Shown one piece after another: positions 46,302 through 57,345 of a stretch of 64,000 nucleotides of DNA. Source of the DNA: Rhodoplanes serenus (GTDB lineage Bacteria; Pseudomonadota; Alphaproteobacteria; Rhizobiales; Xanthobacteraceae). Position 1 is the stretch's first letter, and each line of letters begins with the position of its first letter. The DNA is taken from positions 372,001 to 436,000 of the forward strand of contig WNKV01000002.1 in NCBI GenBank assembly GCA_009720755.1, in the 5' to 3' direction. A program made the translations under genes and the position numbers. Below the pieces are notes generated by a model. It saw only the letters and a list, made by a program, of their open reading frames with translations. It was not told the DNA's origin and did not search any database.

Positions 46302-49045
46302 GCGGCCGGCCTCTCCATGCGGCGCACCGCGACCCGGACGATGTCGGCCCCGGAGCCGGTCGCGTCGGTGAGCGCCAGCGTCATCGGCGCGATGGAGTTG
46401 AGGCTCGCCCGCTCGATGTCCTTGATGTAGGGGGTCGCCCAGTGGTCGAACTGGCCGACGATGACGAGGGTGTCGGGCCGCACGCCCTTGACCAGCGCGG
46501 CACGGCCGTAGGTCGCGCCGATATGCGAGCGCACCTCGACCGGATCGCCGTCACCGATGCCGAGCGTCGTCGCGGTGTCGACATGGATGATCACGCCGGT
46601 GTGGCCGCGCAGGTTCTCCGAGACCTCGTCCATCAGGGCGATGCTGGCATTGCCGCCGGAGTGGTACTGCATGCTCTTGGTGGTGAGGAGCCAGAACGGG
46701 AAGTCCTCGGTCCGCGCGCCCGCGGCGATCAGCGCCTGCTCCCAGCGGCCGGGCACGTCGTGCCAGTCGGGCAGTGCCGCATATTCGGCGAGCTGCTCGT
46801 CCCACCAGTGCATGTTCTGCTCGTGCAGGCGGTTGCGCAGCTCGCGCCCGATCCGCATGAGCCGCTCCTGATAGGGCAGCTCGTAGCGCAGGCCCTGCTC
46901 CTCCAGGGTCGGCGTCAGATACCAGCTTCGCCGCGACACCGGCACCTTGTAGAAGCCGTGCTGGCGGAACCAGTCGAGCCCGTGGGTGTCGCGTCCGTCC
47001 GACAGCGTGAAGGTGGCGGCGCGGCAGATGGCGTCCCAGATCCGTTCGGGCTCGGGCACTTCGGCCGGATCGAGGCGGACGTCGTAGCCCTCGCCCTTGA
47101 GCGGCGCGACGCCGGCGACGCCGCGGTTGAGCTGCTCCACATAGGCGGAGAGCAGCCCGGTGCGTCGCGCCAGCTCGGTGGCGATCCAGGTGAAGTCGCG
47201 CGCCTCGCCTTGCGGCTCGACTGCCTGCTGGCGCAGCACGACGCCGTGACAGTCCCAGAAGTGCTCCATGTACTTGGTGGCGCCCATGCGGATGAGCTGC
47301 GTCGACTCGAGGTCGGTCGCCTCCGGCAGCAGCAGGTCCGCCATGTAATTGGTCTCGTCGACCGTGTAGGCGAACGCCACCATGAACGGGAAGCGGGCGA
47401 TCGACTCCGCGAGCCGGCGCGTGTCCCAGAACGAGATCGCCGGGTTGGAGCGGTAGACGAACCACACGTCCGGATGGGTCGGCTCCGGCATCGGCCAGTC
47501 GGCCGGCCGCTCCTCCTGGAACATCCAGGCGAGTTGCGTCGGTCCCAGCGCCTGGCTCCAGCCGCCGTTGCGGCCGACGATCGGCACCAGGGTTCGATGC
47601 AGATTGCGCGTCGTCGGCGTCGCCTCCCAGCGCTCGCGGCTGGTGGGGTTGAAGTGCTGCACCATGAAGCCGTCGTCGCCCGGCTTCACCGAGAGGTGCC
47701 GGTTGTCGTGCGGGCGGTTGAGCCGCACCGTGGTGCCGAGAATGCCGCCGGGGTTCTCCAGGGCGCCGACCAGCATGGCGAGCACGGTGCGGGCCCAGCA
47801 GCATTCGTAGGCGCCCCAGCCGTTGTTGACCGACTTGCCGAGCGTCACCGCCACCGGGCGCAGCGGCATGGTGTGGCCGTCGATATCGATGGTGGCGCCG
47901 ATGCTGGCCGCCTCCAGATACTCGCCGGCGATGCGGCGGATGGTCTCCGCCGGCACGTCGCAGATCGCCGCCGCCCATTCGGGCGTGTAACGGGCGATGT
48001 GATCGCTGAGCGCCTGAAAGGCCGTCGTCCCCTCGACGCCGGCGTGGTTCACGCGCACCCTGTCGGCGTCCATCGTGACCGCGGTGGCGACGCGGAAGCG
48101 GCCCGCCACCGCCGGCACCGCGCGGGCCGTGTCGAACGCCACCGCGGCACGGCGCGTTTCGTCCCACACCAGCGGCTTGCCGGTCGCGCGGTCGCGCAGA
48201 TAGAGGCCGTTCGGGCCGACGAGATACGCGGAGGCGGTGCGGTCGCGCAGGAAGGGCTGGTCGAGCGCGGCGAGCCCGTGCTCGTGAATCAGCACGTTAA
48301 TGAGCGCGAACAGGAAGGCCGGATCGGTCTTCGGCCGGATCGGCACCCACTCGGCCGAGCAGGCGGCCGTGATGGTCAGGCTCGGCTCCACCTGCACTCG
48401 CTTGTAGCCGCGGATGCGGGCATCGGCGTGGCGGATGACGGCGGTCGGCCCGCCGGTGACCTCGACATTGGCGCCGCAGGCGATCACGTAGCGGGTGTTG
48501 GGCGTGTCGGCCGAGACCGTGAAGGCGCGGTGCCAGAACTCGCCGTAGAGATGCTCCGAGTGGGTGCATTTCACCCCCTGGCCGGAGCCGAAGCTGAAGT
48601 CGACCGGCCCCCATGCGGCGAGAAACGCCGGGAACGTGCCCATGTAGTTGGCGGGCGTGCCGCCGTGGCCGAAGCTGGCGGCGAGCCGCGGCAGTCCGGC
48701 CTGGTCGATCAGCCCGCCGGTGCGGACGGCCTTCAGGCGTTCGGCGATGGTGTCCAGCGCCTCGTCCCACGAGATCGGCGTGAAGCCCGGGTCCTCGTCG
48801 CGTCCCTTCTTCGGGTTGGTCCGCTTCATCGGGGTGCGGACGCGGTTGGGATTGTAGGTCTTCTGCACCAGGCCGTAGGCCTTGACGCAGGGGCGCCCGC
48901 GGCCCGGATGCACCGTCTCGGCGGCGAAGTTCGGCTCGATCTCGGTGGCGATTCCGTTCTCGACCTTGACGGTCAGGAAATCAGGACCGGAGACGCAATT
49001 GTAGCAGAAGGTCGGGACGCGCCTGACGGGCTCGTCTGCTGTCAT
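46298..49045 (-). CDS. padB: Phenylacetyl-CoA:acceptor oxidoreductase molybdopterin subunit
   Basis: A 915-residue DMSO-reductase-family catalytic subunit that oxidises phenylacetyl-CoA to phenylglyoxylate. The N-terminal cluster motif has Cys14, Cys17 and Cys53 but no third Cys of the usual C-x2-C-x3-C (CYNCVSGPD instead). The MGD-binding region has PISWDEALDTIAERL and ATDLESTQLIR, and VKCTHSEH supplies Cys160 as the likely Mo ligand. The C-terminal domain includes PFWLLTTKSMQYHS and GDPVEVRSHIGATYGRAALVKG. No Tat signal is seen. The ATG at 49045 follows a strong GGGAGGGGAGGAAG site; longer upstream readings are rejected. It is the first gene of the unidirectional pad-liv-paaX block. Confidence 0.93.
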   Translation of the reverse strand: MTADEPVRRVPTFCYNCVSGPDFLTVKVENGIATEIEPNFAAETVHPGRGRPCVKAYGLVQKTYNPNRVRTPMKRTNPKKGRDEDPGFTPISWDEALDTIAERLKAVRTGGLIDQAGLPRLAASFGHGGTPANYMGTFPAFLAAWGPVDFSFGSGQGVKCTHSEHLYGEFWHRAFTVSADTPNTRYVIACGANVEVTGGPTAVIRHADARIRGYKRVQVEPSLTITAACSAEWVPIRPKTDPAFLFALINVLIHEHGLAALDQPFLRDRTASAYLVGPNGLYLRDRATGKPLVWDETRRAAVAFDTARAVPAVAGRFRVATAVTMDADRVRVNHAGVEGTTAFQALSDHIARYTPEWAAAICDVPAETIRRIAGEYLEAASIGATIDIDGHTMPLRPVAVTLGKSVNNGWGAYECCWARTVLAMLVGALENPGGILGTTVRLNRPHDNRHLSVKPGDDGFMVQHFNPTSRERWEATPTTRNLHRTLVPIVGRNGGWSQALGPTQLAWMFQEERPADWPMPEPTHPDVWFVYRSNPAISFWDTRRLAESIARFPFMVAFAYTVDETNYMADLLLPEATDLESTQLIRMGATKYMEHFWDCHGVVLRQQAVEPQGEARDFTWIATELARRTGLLSAYVEQLNRGVAGVAPLKGEGYDVRLDPAEVPEPERIWDAICRAATFTLSDGRDTHGLDWFRQHGFYKVPVSRRSWYLTPTLEEQGLRYELPYQERLMRIGRELRNRLHEQNMHWWDEQLAEYAALPDWHDVPGRWEQALIAAGARTEDFPFWLLTTKSMQYHSGGNASIALMDEVSENLRGHTGVIIHVDTATTLGIGDGDPVEVRSHIGATYGRAALVKGVRPDTLVIVGQFDHWATPYIKDIERASLNSIAPMTLALTDATGSGADIVRVAVRRMERPAA

Positions 49046-49687
49046 CGCTTCCTCCCCTCCCGCCTCTGGGGCGGATTTTTTGTTGTGGACCTCGGCATCG
49101 GAGCTCCGAATCCGGAGCTTCGATGCGAGCCCGATATCGAGCACCGCGCTGCATCGAGCACCGCGCCGCGCCTGCGTCAGCGTTGCGCCCAGACACGACC
49201 GGCCGCGCGCAATCGACGGGCGCGATCGATAGGCGCGATCGACCACACACGATCGGCCGCGTGCCTCGACCGCGTACAATCGACCAACCGCGTCGTTCGG
49301 TGCGCTGTGAGGCGCGCCGTCTGACGATGAGCCAACACGTGCTGCGCTCGCCCGATCACCGCTCGGGTGGCGTCCTGGTCTCTTGCAATCACGGTCGCCG
49401 GCCGTCTCCGGCCCGGCTGCAATGCAATTTCGGCAATTGCGTACCGGAAATCATGATACTTGTAGCGGAGGTCGTGTCAATCTATGTGTGTCAAGTTGTG
49501 CTCACAGCCGATGCTGCAATGCGATTGATCGTGCTGCATTGCGACGCGATGGAAGGCTCGGACTCGCCAGTCCGTCGCCCCCGCAGGCCGGACAGCGGGC
49601 TCCGTCGTGTTTCATTATTTCGGTTCAGAACGAAAAATTGTGTGTCACGCTAGACTGAGACCGACATCCGATCGAAACGGGGGACTC
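49046..49687. promoter_or_regulatory. Divergent control region between padB and the thioesterase gene
   Basis: No protein is supported. Short direct repeats are present: ATCGAGCACCGCGC twice at a 17-base period (49136, 49153), GCGCGATCGA twice at a 13-base period (49220, 49233), plus further ATCGAC near 49,212 and 49,279. The part from about 49,430 to 49,520 is less GC-rich and probably contains promoters. An inverted repeat like that upstream of paaX was not found. Confidence 0.4.
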
Positions 49688-50095
49688 ATGACTTCGACCT
49701 TGACCATCGGCGCCACGGCGACGCGCCGGATCGTGATCGACACGCCGCGCACCATCGACTTCCTCGGCGAGGCGCTGCGCGTCTACGCCACACCCGAGCT
49801 GGTGCGTGATTTCGAGGTGGCCTGCCGAGAGCTGCTGCTCGAACACATCGAGGCCGGTGAGGATTCGGTCGGCACCGGCATCAGCGTGTCGCATGGCGGC
49901 GCCACCCTGCGCGGCATGCCGGTCGACATCACCGTCACCGTCGCCCGCATCGAAGGGCGTCTCGTCACCTTCGATCTGGTGGCGAGTGACACGGTCGAGG
50001 AGATCAGCCGCGGCACCCACAGCCGCTTCGTCGTCGCGGTGGAGAAGCTGCGCAAGAAGGTCGCCGACAAGGCCGCGCGGGCCGCTGTGGCGTGA
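49688..50095 (+). CDS. FlK-like hot-dog acyl-CoA thioesterase
   Basis: A 135-residue single hot-dog-fold thioesterase similar to FlK (fluoroacetyl-CoA thioesterase). With a constant shift of seven residues, the FlK catalytic set that I recall (Thr42, Glu50, His76, Gly69, Arg120) is kept here as Thr35, Glu43, His69, Gly62 and Arg113; the motifs are YATPELVRDFEVA, GEDSVGTGISVSHGGATLRG and SRGTHSRFVV. The residue at the FlK Phe36 gate position is Ala29, so fluoroacetate selectivity is unlikely. Divergent from padB, it may hydrolyse phenylacetyl-CoA, benzoyl-CoA or a dead-end CoA ester to free CoA. The substrate is not known. Confidence 0.82.
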   Translation: MTSTLTIGATATRRIVIDTPRTIDFLGEALRVYATPELVRDFEVACRELLLEHIEAGEDSVGTGISVSHGGATLRGMPVDITVTVARIEGRLVTFDLVASDTVEEISRGTHSRFVVAVEKLRKKVADKAARAAVA

Positions 50096-50145
50096 CGCGC
50101 CGGGCCGTCAGGATCGTGTCGGATCGAAGCGGGAGGGCAGGGGCC

Positions 50146-50997
50146 ATGCGGTCGGCGTCACCGGGCTTCGCGATGACCAACGCCATCCGCACCGGCCGTC
50201 CCGCGGTCTCGGTGACGTATGGCGAGGGCGGGCCGTGCGCGGGCGCCCGCATGGTGGCCGAGGAGACCGCCGTCGCCTTCGTGTATGACGGCGGCGGCCA
50301 CGCCGTGATGATGGCGACGCCGGCCGATCTCGAGGATTTCGCGGTCGGCTTCACCCTCGCCGAAGGGATCGTCGAGGCCAGCGACGAGATCGAGCAGATC
50401 GACGTCGTGGCGCGGGAGGCCGGGATCGAGCTGCGGCTGTGGCTGGCGGCGTCGCGGACGCGGGCGCTGCGCGAGCGGCGGCGTCGGCTCGCTGGGCCGA
50501 CCGGCTGCGGCCTGTGCGGCATCGAGACGCTCGCCGAGGCGATGCGCCCGTCGCGGCCCGTCACCGCCGACCTGCGGGTCACGCCGGCCGCGATCCACGC
50601 GGCGCTGCGGGCGCTCGGTCCGGCTCAGGCGCTCGGCCGCGAGACCCGCGCCGCGCATGCCGCGGCGTTCTTCGATACGGACGGCGGCCTCATCGCGATC
50701 CGGGAGGATGTCGGCCGCCACAATGCCCTCGACAAGCTGCATGGCGGGCTCGTTCGCGGCGGCTGCCCGGCCGCCTCGGGATTCGTCGTGGTCACCAGCC
50801 GCGTCTCGGTCGAGATGGTGCAGAAGACCGCGAGGCTCGGGGCGCCGCTGCTGGTGGCGGTGTCGGCACCGACCGCCTTGGCCATCCGCACCGCCGAGGC
50901 GGCCGGGCTGACGCTCGCCGCGGTGGCGCGGGCGGACGGCTTCGAGGTGTTCACCCGGCCGGAGCGCATCGGTGCCGATCCGTCGTCGCCGATGTGA
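50146..50997 (+). CDS. fdhD: FdhD, sulfurtransferase for molybdenum bis-MGD enzymes
   Basis: Accessory protein that delivers sulfur to the molybdenum cofactor of formate dehydrogenases and related enzymes. The 283-residue protein has [28 protein letters not shown], the conserved [11 protein letters not shown] with Cys121 and Cys124 (the same numbers as the E. coli pair), [15 protein letters not shown] and [15 protein letters not shown]. Only the molybdoenzyme PadB is encoded nearby, so activating PadB is the simplest role. The ATG at 50146 has a GGGAGGGCAGG site; a GTG at 50092 overlapping the thioesterase stop is an alternative that would add 18 residues. Confidence 0.93.
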   Translation: MRSASPGFAMTNAIRTGRPAVSVTYGEGGPCAGARMVAEETAVAFVYDGGGHAVMMATPADLEDFAVGFTLAEGIVEASDEIEQIDVVAREAGIELRLWLAASRTRALRERRRRLAGPTGCGLCGIETLAEAMRPSRPVTADLRVTPAAIHAALRALGPAQALGRETRAAHAAAFFDTDGGLIAIREDVGRHNALDKLHGGLVRGGCPAASGFVVVTSRVSVEMVQKTARLGAPLLVAVSAPTALAIRTAEAAGLTLAAVARADGFEVFTRPERIGADPSSPM

Positions 50998-51036
50998 CGC
51001 GGCGTTCGCCATCCTGCCGCGTCGCCACCACGGCGA

Positions 51037-51068
51037 CGCAAAAAGAAAGGGCGTGCCGAAGCACGCCC
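51037..51068 (-). terminator. Rho-independent terminator of icd
   Basis: On the minus strand an 8-bp perfect stem GGGCGTGC / GCACGCCC with a TTCG loop is followed by TTTCTTTTT. It lies 66 bases after the icd stop, and on the other strand also separates fdhD from icd. Confidence 0.9.
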
Positions 51069-51134
51069 GTGGTCGGTCGATGTGGTGAGCGACGCGGCAC
51101 CGCGCCGGAGCGCGGCACCGCGCCGAGGCGCGCG

Positions 51135-53989
<2,855 letters not shown>

Positions 53990-54199
53990 ATGACCAAGGG
54001 CACCGTGAAGTTCTACAACGACCAGAAGGGCTTCGGATTCATCGCCCCGGACGACGGCGGCAAGGACGTGTTCGTCCATGCGACCGCCCTGGAGCGCGCC
54101 GGAATGCGCAGCCTGAGCGAAGGCCAGAAGGTGGTCTTCGACACCCAGGAAGACCGCCGCACCGGCAAGATCGCGGTCGGCAACATCCAGGCCGCGTGA
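53990..54199 (+). CDS. Cold-shock domain protein (CspA family)
   Basis: A 69-residue single-domain RNA/DNA-binding protein. The RNP1 motif KGFGFIAPD (13-21) and RNP2 motif VFVHATA (27-33) are present, and GTVKFYNDQ begins the first strand. It binds single-stranded nucleic acids and acts as an RNA chaperone. A clear terminator follows 48 bases after the stop, so it is monocistronic. The ATG at 53990 is preceded by AGGCACCCGAG. Confidence 0.96.
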   Translation: MTKGTVKFYNDQKGFGFIAPDDGGKDVFVHATALERAGMRSLSEGQKVVFDTQEDRRTGKIAVGNIQAA

Positions 54200-54246
54200 T
54201 CGGCTCCGCGGCTCGGTCCACGTGACCGGAGACGCGACGACAGTGC

Positions 54247-54281
54247 GAGAAGCCGCCCTCCGGGGCGGCTTCTCTGTTTTT
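54247..54281 (+). terminator. Rho-independent terminator of csp
   Basis: Perfect 12-bp stem GAGAAGCCGCCC / GGGCGGCTTCTC with a TCCG loop, followed by TGTTTTTG. It ends 24 bases before the next gene. Confidence 0.92.
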
Positions 54282-54304
54282 GCGATCCGTGCCAAACCCA
54301 TCCG

Positions 54305-54625
54305 ATGACCTCCTTGGACCAGCACGACAGCGCGGCGACGGGCGAGACCTGGTCCTGCCAGACCTGCGGGGCGTGCTGCTCCTTCTCGGCCGAGTGGCCG
54401 CGCTTCTCGCTGGAGAGCGAGGCCGACATCGCCCGCATTCCGGCCGTCCATGTCGACGATGCCGCCGGGCGCATGCGCTGCGTCGGCGATCGCTGCTCGG
54501 CGCTCGTCGGCGAGGTTGGGAGCGACACCGCCTGCTCGGTCTATGCGGTCCGCCCGGAGGTGTGCCGCGCCTGCGAGCCCGGCGATCCCGAATGCCTGAT
54601 GGCGCGGGCGCGCTGGGGGCTGTGA
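54305..54625 (+). CDS. Small Cys-cluster protein (YkgJ/UPF0153-like)
   Basis: A 106-residue cysteine-rich protein. The motif CQTCGACCSFS near residues 18-28, then RCVGDRCSAL, CSVYAVRPEVCRACEPGD and CLMARARWG carry about ten Cys in the pattern of the YkgJ/UPF0153 metal-binding family. Such proteins are predicted to bind zinc or an iron-sulfur cluster; the function is unknown. It is shorter than most family members. The gap to trmJ is 126 bases. Confidence 0.75.
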   Translation: MTSLDQHDSAATGETWSCQTCGACCSFSAEWPRFSLESEADIARIPAVHVDDAAGRMRCVGDRCSALVGEVGSDTACSVYAVRPEVCRACEPGDPECLMARARWGL

Positions 54626-54751
54626 AGCCGTTGCGCCGCGTCTGCGGCACGCGCGGGCGGGACGGCGGTCGACACCGCACGGCCGATCGGGTAGGGGAAC
54701 GCGCCGCCGAACGGCCCTGCCGCAAGCCCCCTGTCGAGACACACGAAAACC

Positions 54752-55948
54752 ATGCCCGGCGCCGGAACCGACAAGACCAAGAGCTGGGTGGCCGCACCGG
54801 CCCCCGTCGTCGTGCTGGTGGAGCCCCAGCTCGGCGAGAACATCGGCGCGGCGGCGCGCGTGATGGCGAATTTCGGCCTGTCGCGGCTGCGCCTCGTGGC
54901 GCCCAAGCAGGCGTGGCCCAACCCGAAGGCACGCATGATGGCGGCCGGCGCCGACCGCGTGCTCGACGCCGCCGAGCTGTTCGACGATCTGACTTCGGCC
55001 ATCGCCGACTGCACCTATGTGGCCGCCTGCACGGCGCGCGCCCACGACCAGGCCAAGCCGGTGCTGGCGCCGGAGGCGGTGGCGGCGACGCTGGCACCGC
55101 GGGTGGCCGGCGGCGAGACGGTGGCGATCGTGTTCGGACGCGAGCGCAACGGGCTCGAGAACGACGAGGTCGGCCTCGCCGACGCCATCTGCACGTTTCC
55201 GGTCAACCCGGCCTTCGCGTCGCTCAACCTCGCCCAGGCGGTGGCGCTGGTGTCCTACGAGTGGTTCAAGCGCGCCGGCACCGGCCTGCCGTTCACCATG
55301 CCGGTGAAATCGCAGCCGGCCCCCAAGGAGCAGATCCACGCCTTCTTCGCCGATCTGGAGCGTGAGCTGGAGCGCGTCGAGTTCTTCCGCCCGGCCGAGA
55401 AGCGCGAGACCATGACGATCAACCTGCGCAACATCTTCGCGCGGATGCAGCCGACCCGGCAGGACATCCAGACCCTGCACGGCGTCGTGATGGCGATCGC
55501 CGAGGGCCGCAAGGGGCCGGCGCGGGGCGGCGTGCTGGACGGCGAGGAAGCCTCGCTGCTGCGCAAGCTGCTCGCCGAGCACGGCGAGGGGCGGGTGCCG
55601 TCCGAGCGCGGCCCGGTGCGTGGCCTGTCGCGGCTGCTGCGCCGCAACCCGACCGAGGCTGAACGAGCGCTGTGGGCCGCGCTGATCGCCGACCGCCGCT
55701 TCGCGGTGCACGGCTTCAAGCGGCAGGTGCCGGTCGGTCCGCACATCGCCGATCTCGTCTCGTTCCCGCTGCGGACCGTCATCGATCTCGCACCGGCCGA
55801 AGAGAGCGCCGAGGCGGCGCGGGCGCGGGCCGTCAAGCGCGCCTGGCTGGCCGAGCGGGATTACCGGGTGGTGGCGCTCGCCGCCGCTGCGGTCGAGGCC
55901 GATCCGCGTGCCGCGCTCGACACCATCGCGGCGACTCTGGCGCTGTAG
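54752..55948 (+). CDS. trmJ: TrmJ tRNA 2'-O-methyltransferase fused to a degenerate DUF559 domain
   Basis: SPOUT methyltransferase expected to 2'-O-methylate position 32 of tRNAs. Residues ~17-255 are the TrmJ domain: VVLVEPQLGENIGAAARVMANFGL, VAACTARAHDQ, IVFGRERNGLENDEV (knot and SAM site) and FPVNPAFASLNLAQAVALVSYE. Residues ~290-398 form a second domain like DUF559 (Vsr-fold): LRRNPTEAERALWAALI, GFKRQVPVGPHIADLVSF, then VIDLAPAEE where the family usually has an E(V/L)DGxQH motif. Loss of that motif suggests a non-catalytic, possibly RNA-binding, domain. At 398 residues it is far longer than E. coli TrmJ (about 246). Confidence 0.9.
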   Translation: MPGAGTDKTKSWVAAPAPVVVLVEPQLGENIGAAARVMANFGLSRLRLVAPKQAWPNPKARMMAAGADRVLDAAELFDDLTSAIADCTYVAACTARAHDQAKPVLAPEAVAATLAPRVAGGETVAIVFGRERNGLENDEVGLADAICTFPVNPAFASLNLAQAVALVSYEWFKRAGTGLPFTMPVKSQPAPKEQIHAFFADLERELERVEFFRPAEKRETMTINLRNIFARMQPTRQDIQTLHGVVMAIAEGRKGPARGGVLDGEEASLLRKLLAEHGEGRVPSERGPVRGLSRLLRRNPTEAERALWAALIADRRFAVHGFKRQVPVGPHIADLVSFPLRTVIDLAPAEESAEAARARAVKRAWLAERDYRVVALAAAAVEADPRAALDTIAATLAL

Positions 55949-56062
55949 ATCCGGACCGCTGGGCGATCACGCAGGCGCCTTGCTCTCGGTCAAAGACGCC
56001 GCGCGCGGCGGACTTTTATCAGTCCCTCATTCCAACACTGTCCGGATACGAGGTCTATTCCC

Positions 56063-56608
56063 ATGGGGCTGCGCAATACTCCCGATTCCTACGGCGCAAT
56101 GGCGCGCGCATTTCATTGGCTCACGGTGGTTCTGGTGCTGGTGGCCTGGTTGATCGGCTTGTTCCGCGGTGAGCTGCCGGAGGCCAACCGCGCCGCCGCG
56201 ATGTTCGTCCATATCAGCCTGGGCCTGGCGGTCGTCGGGCTGCTGGTGCTGCGGCTGCTGTGGCGGATGGTCGATCCGGCGCCGCCGCCGGTGCAGACGC
56301 CCCTCGGCCGGCTCGGCGACATCGCGGCCGCCTCCATGCACGGCCTGAGCTATCTGCTGCTGCTCGCCGTGCCGGTGATCGGCATCGTGCTGGTGTTCGC
56401 CCGCGGCCGGCCGCTGCCGGTGTTCGGCCTGTTCGAGATCGCCTCGCCGTGGCCCGCCGATCGCGCCTTCGCGCGCTCCATCAAGCCGTATCACGAATGG
56501 CTGGCCCACGGCCTGATGGCGCTGGCCTTCATCCATGCGGCGGCCGCGCTGGTGCACCATTTCGTGTTTGGCGATCGCACGCTGCGGCGGATGGCCGGGC
56601 CGGCCTGA
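56063..56608 (+). CDS. Cytochrome b561
   Basis: A 181-residue diheme membrane cytochrome b561 of the bacterial (CybB-like) type. Four hydrophobic segments lie near residues 14-32, 44-63, 87-113 and 147-168. Potential heme ligands are visible in FHWL (first segment), FVHISLG (second), and HEWLAHGLMALAFIHAAAALVHHF (fourth). It probably moves electrons between quinol and a periplasmic acceptor such as superoxide. No partner gene is adjacent. The start ATG at 56063 fits the family N-terminus GLRNTPDSYG. Confidence 0.9.
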   Translation: MGLRNTPDSYGAMARAFHWLTVVLVLVAWLIGLFRGELPEANRAAAMFVHISLGLAVVGLLVLRLLWRMVDPAPPPVQTPLGRLGDIAAASMHGLSYLLLLAVPVIGIVLVFARGRPLPVFGLFEIASPWPADRAFARSIKPYHEWLAHGLMALAFIHAAAALVHHFVFGDRTLRRMAGPA

Positions 56609-56705
56609 CAGCCGCCCACAGGCGCTCGTCGCAGGGGCACCTCGTACGCCTTCCGATACGGCCGCCGCGCCACGGCGCGGCGGTATCGGCTGCGGTCTCG
56701 CAGCG

Positions 56706-57029
56706 TCAGCCCGCGGTCTTGATGATCTCCTCCGCCTTCTCCATCAGCTCGTGCATGGTGCGGCGGATCTGGTGGTCGGATTGGTGCACGCCCTTGGCGT
56801 CGAAGTCCTTACGGATCTTCTGGAACACGTCGTCCTCGCCGGGGCCCTCGAAGTCTGCGACGACCACCTCCTTGGCGTAGGCTTCCGCGTCCGCGCCGGC
56901 GAGGCCGAGCTTCTCGGCCGCCCACAGGCCGAGCATCTTGTTGCGGCGGGCCGTCGCCTTGAAGCGAAGCTCCTCGTCCTGCGCAAACTTCTTCTCTTGC
57001 GTGTCGCGTCTGTCCTGAAACGTGTTCAT
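56706..57029 (-). CDS. ATP synthase inhibitor, zeta subunit (DUF1476)
   Basis: A 107-residue all-helical protein of the DUF1476 family. In Paracoccus this family was shown to be the zeta subunit that inhibits the F1Fo-ATPase in alphaproteobacteria. The start MNTFQDRRDTQEKKFAQDEELRFKA, the middle RRNKMLGLWAAEKLGL, and the end KIRKDFDAKGVHQSDHQIRRTMHELMEKA agree with it; the N-terminal helix is the inhibitory part. The ATG at 57029 was selected; the frame stays open upstream but that part looks non-coding. Confidence 0.9.
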   Translation of the reverse strand: MNTFQDRRDTQEKKFAQDEELRFKATARRNKMLGLWAAEKLGLAGADAEAYAKEVVVADFEGPGEDDVFQKIRKDFDAKGVHQSDHQIRRTMHELMEKAEEIIKTAG

Positions 57030-57345
57030 GGCGTTCCTCGTGCCTCCCGTACCGCCGTGGGACTGCCGCGCATCATGACGCGGCAAGGTTGCTGCCCGGC
57101 AGGATCGTCATTGCGACTTGCATATCGCACCGGAGCGGTCAATGGCGCGAAAACGCTCGCACAAGTCCTCATTGCACCGCCTGCGCGGGCGGTCTATGTC
57201 GATTGTGCTCGTCGCCCCCTTCGGATAGGGTCCGGGGGAATCGAGACGAGCGTGTCTCGCGTATGCACGACGTCGCCGCGGGCCTTGAACCCTCAATCGG
57301 AGCCACGGCAACCCTATGGATTTTCTCAAGCCACGGTATACCCCC
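57030..57345. other. Divergent gap between the ATPase inhibitor gene and purC
   Basis: Promoters of both genes must lie here. A less GC-rich patch is found near 57,100-57,140. No protein or clear promoter pair was identified, and no PurR- or PurR-box-like palindrome was recognised. Confidence 0.35.
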
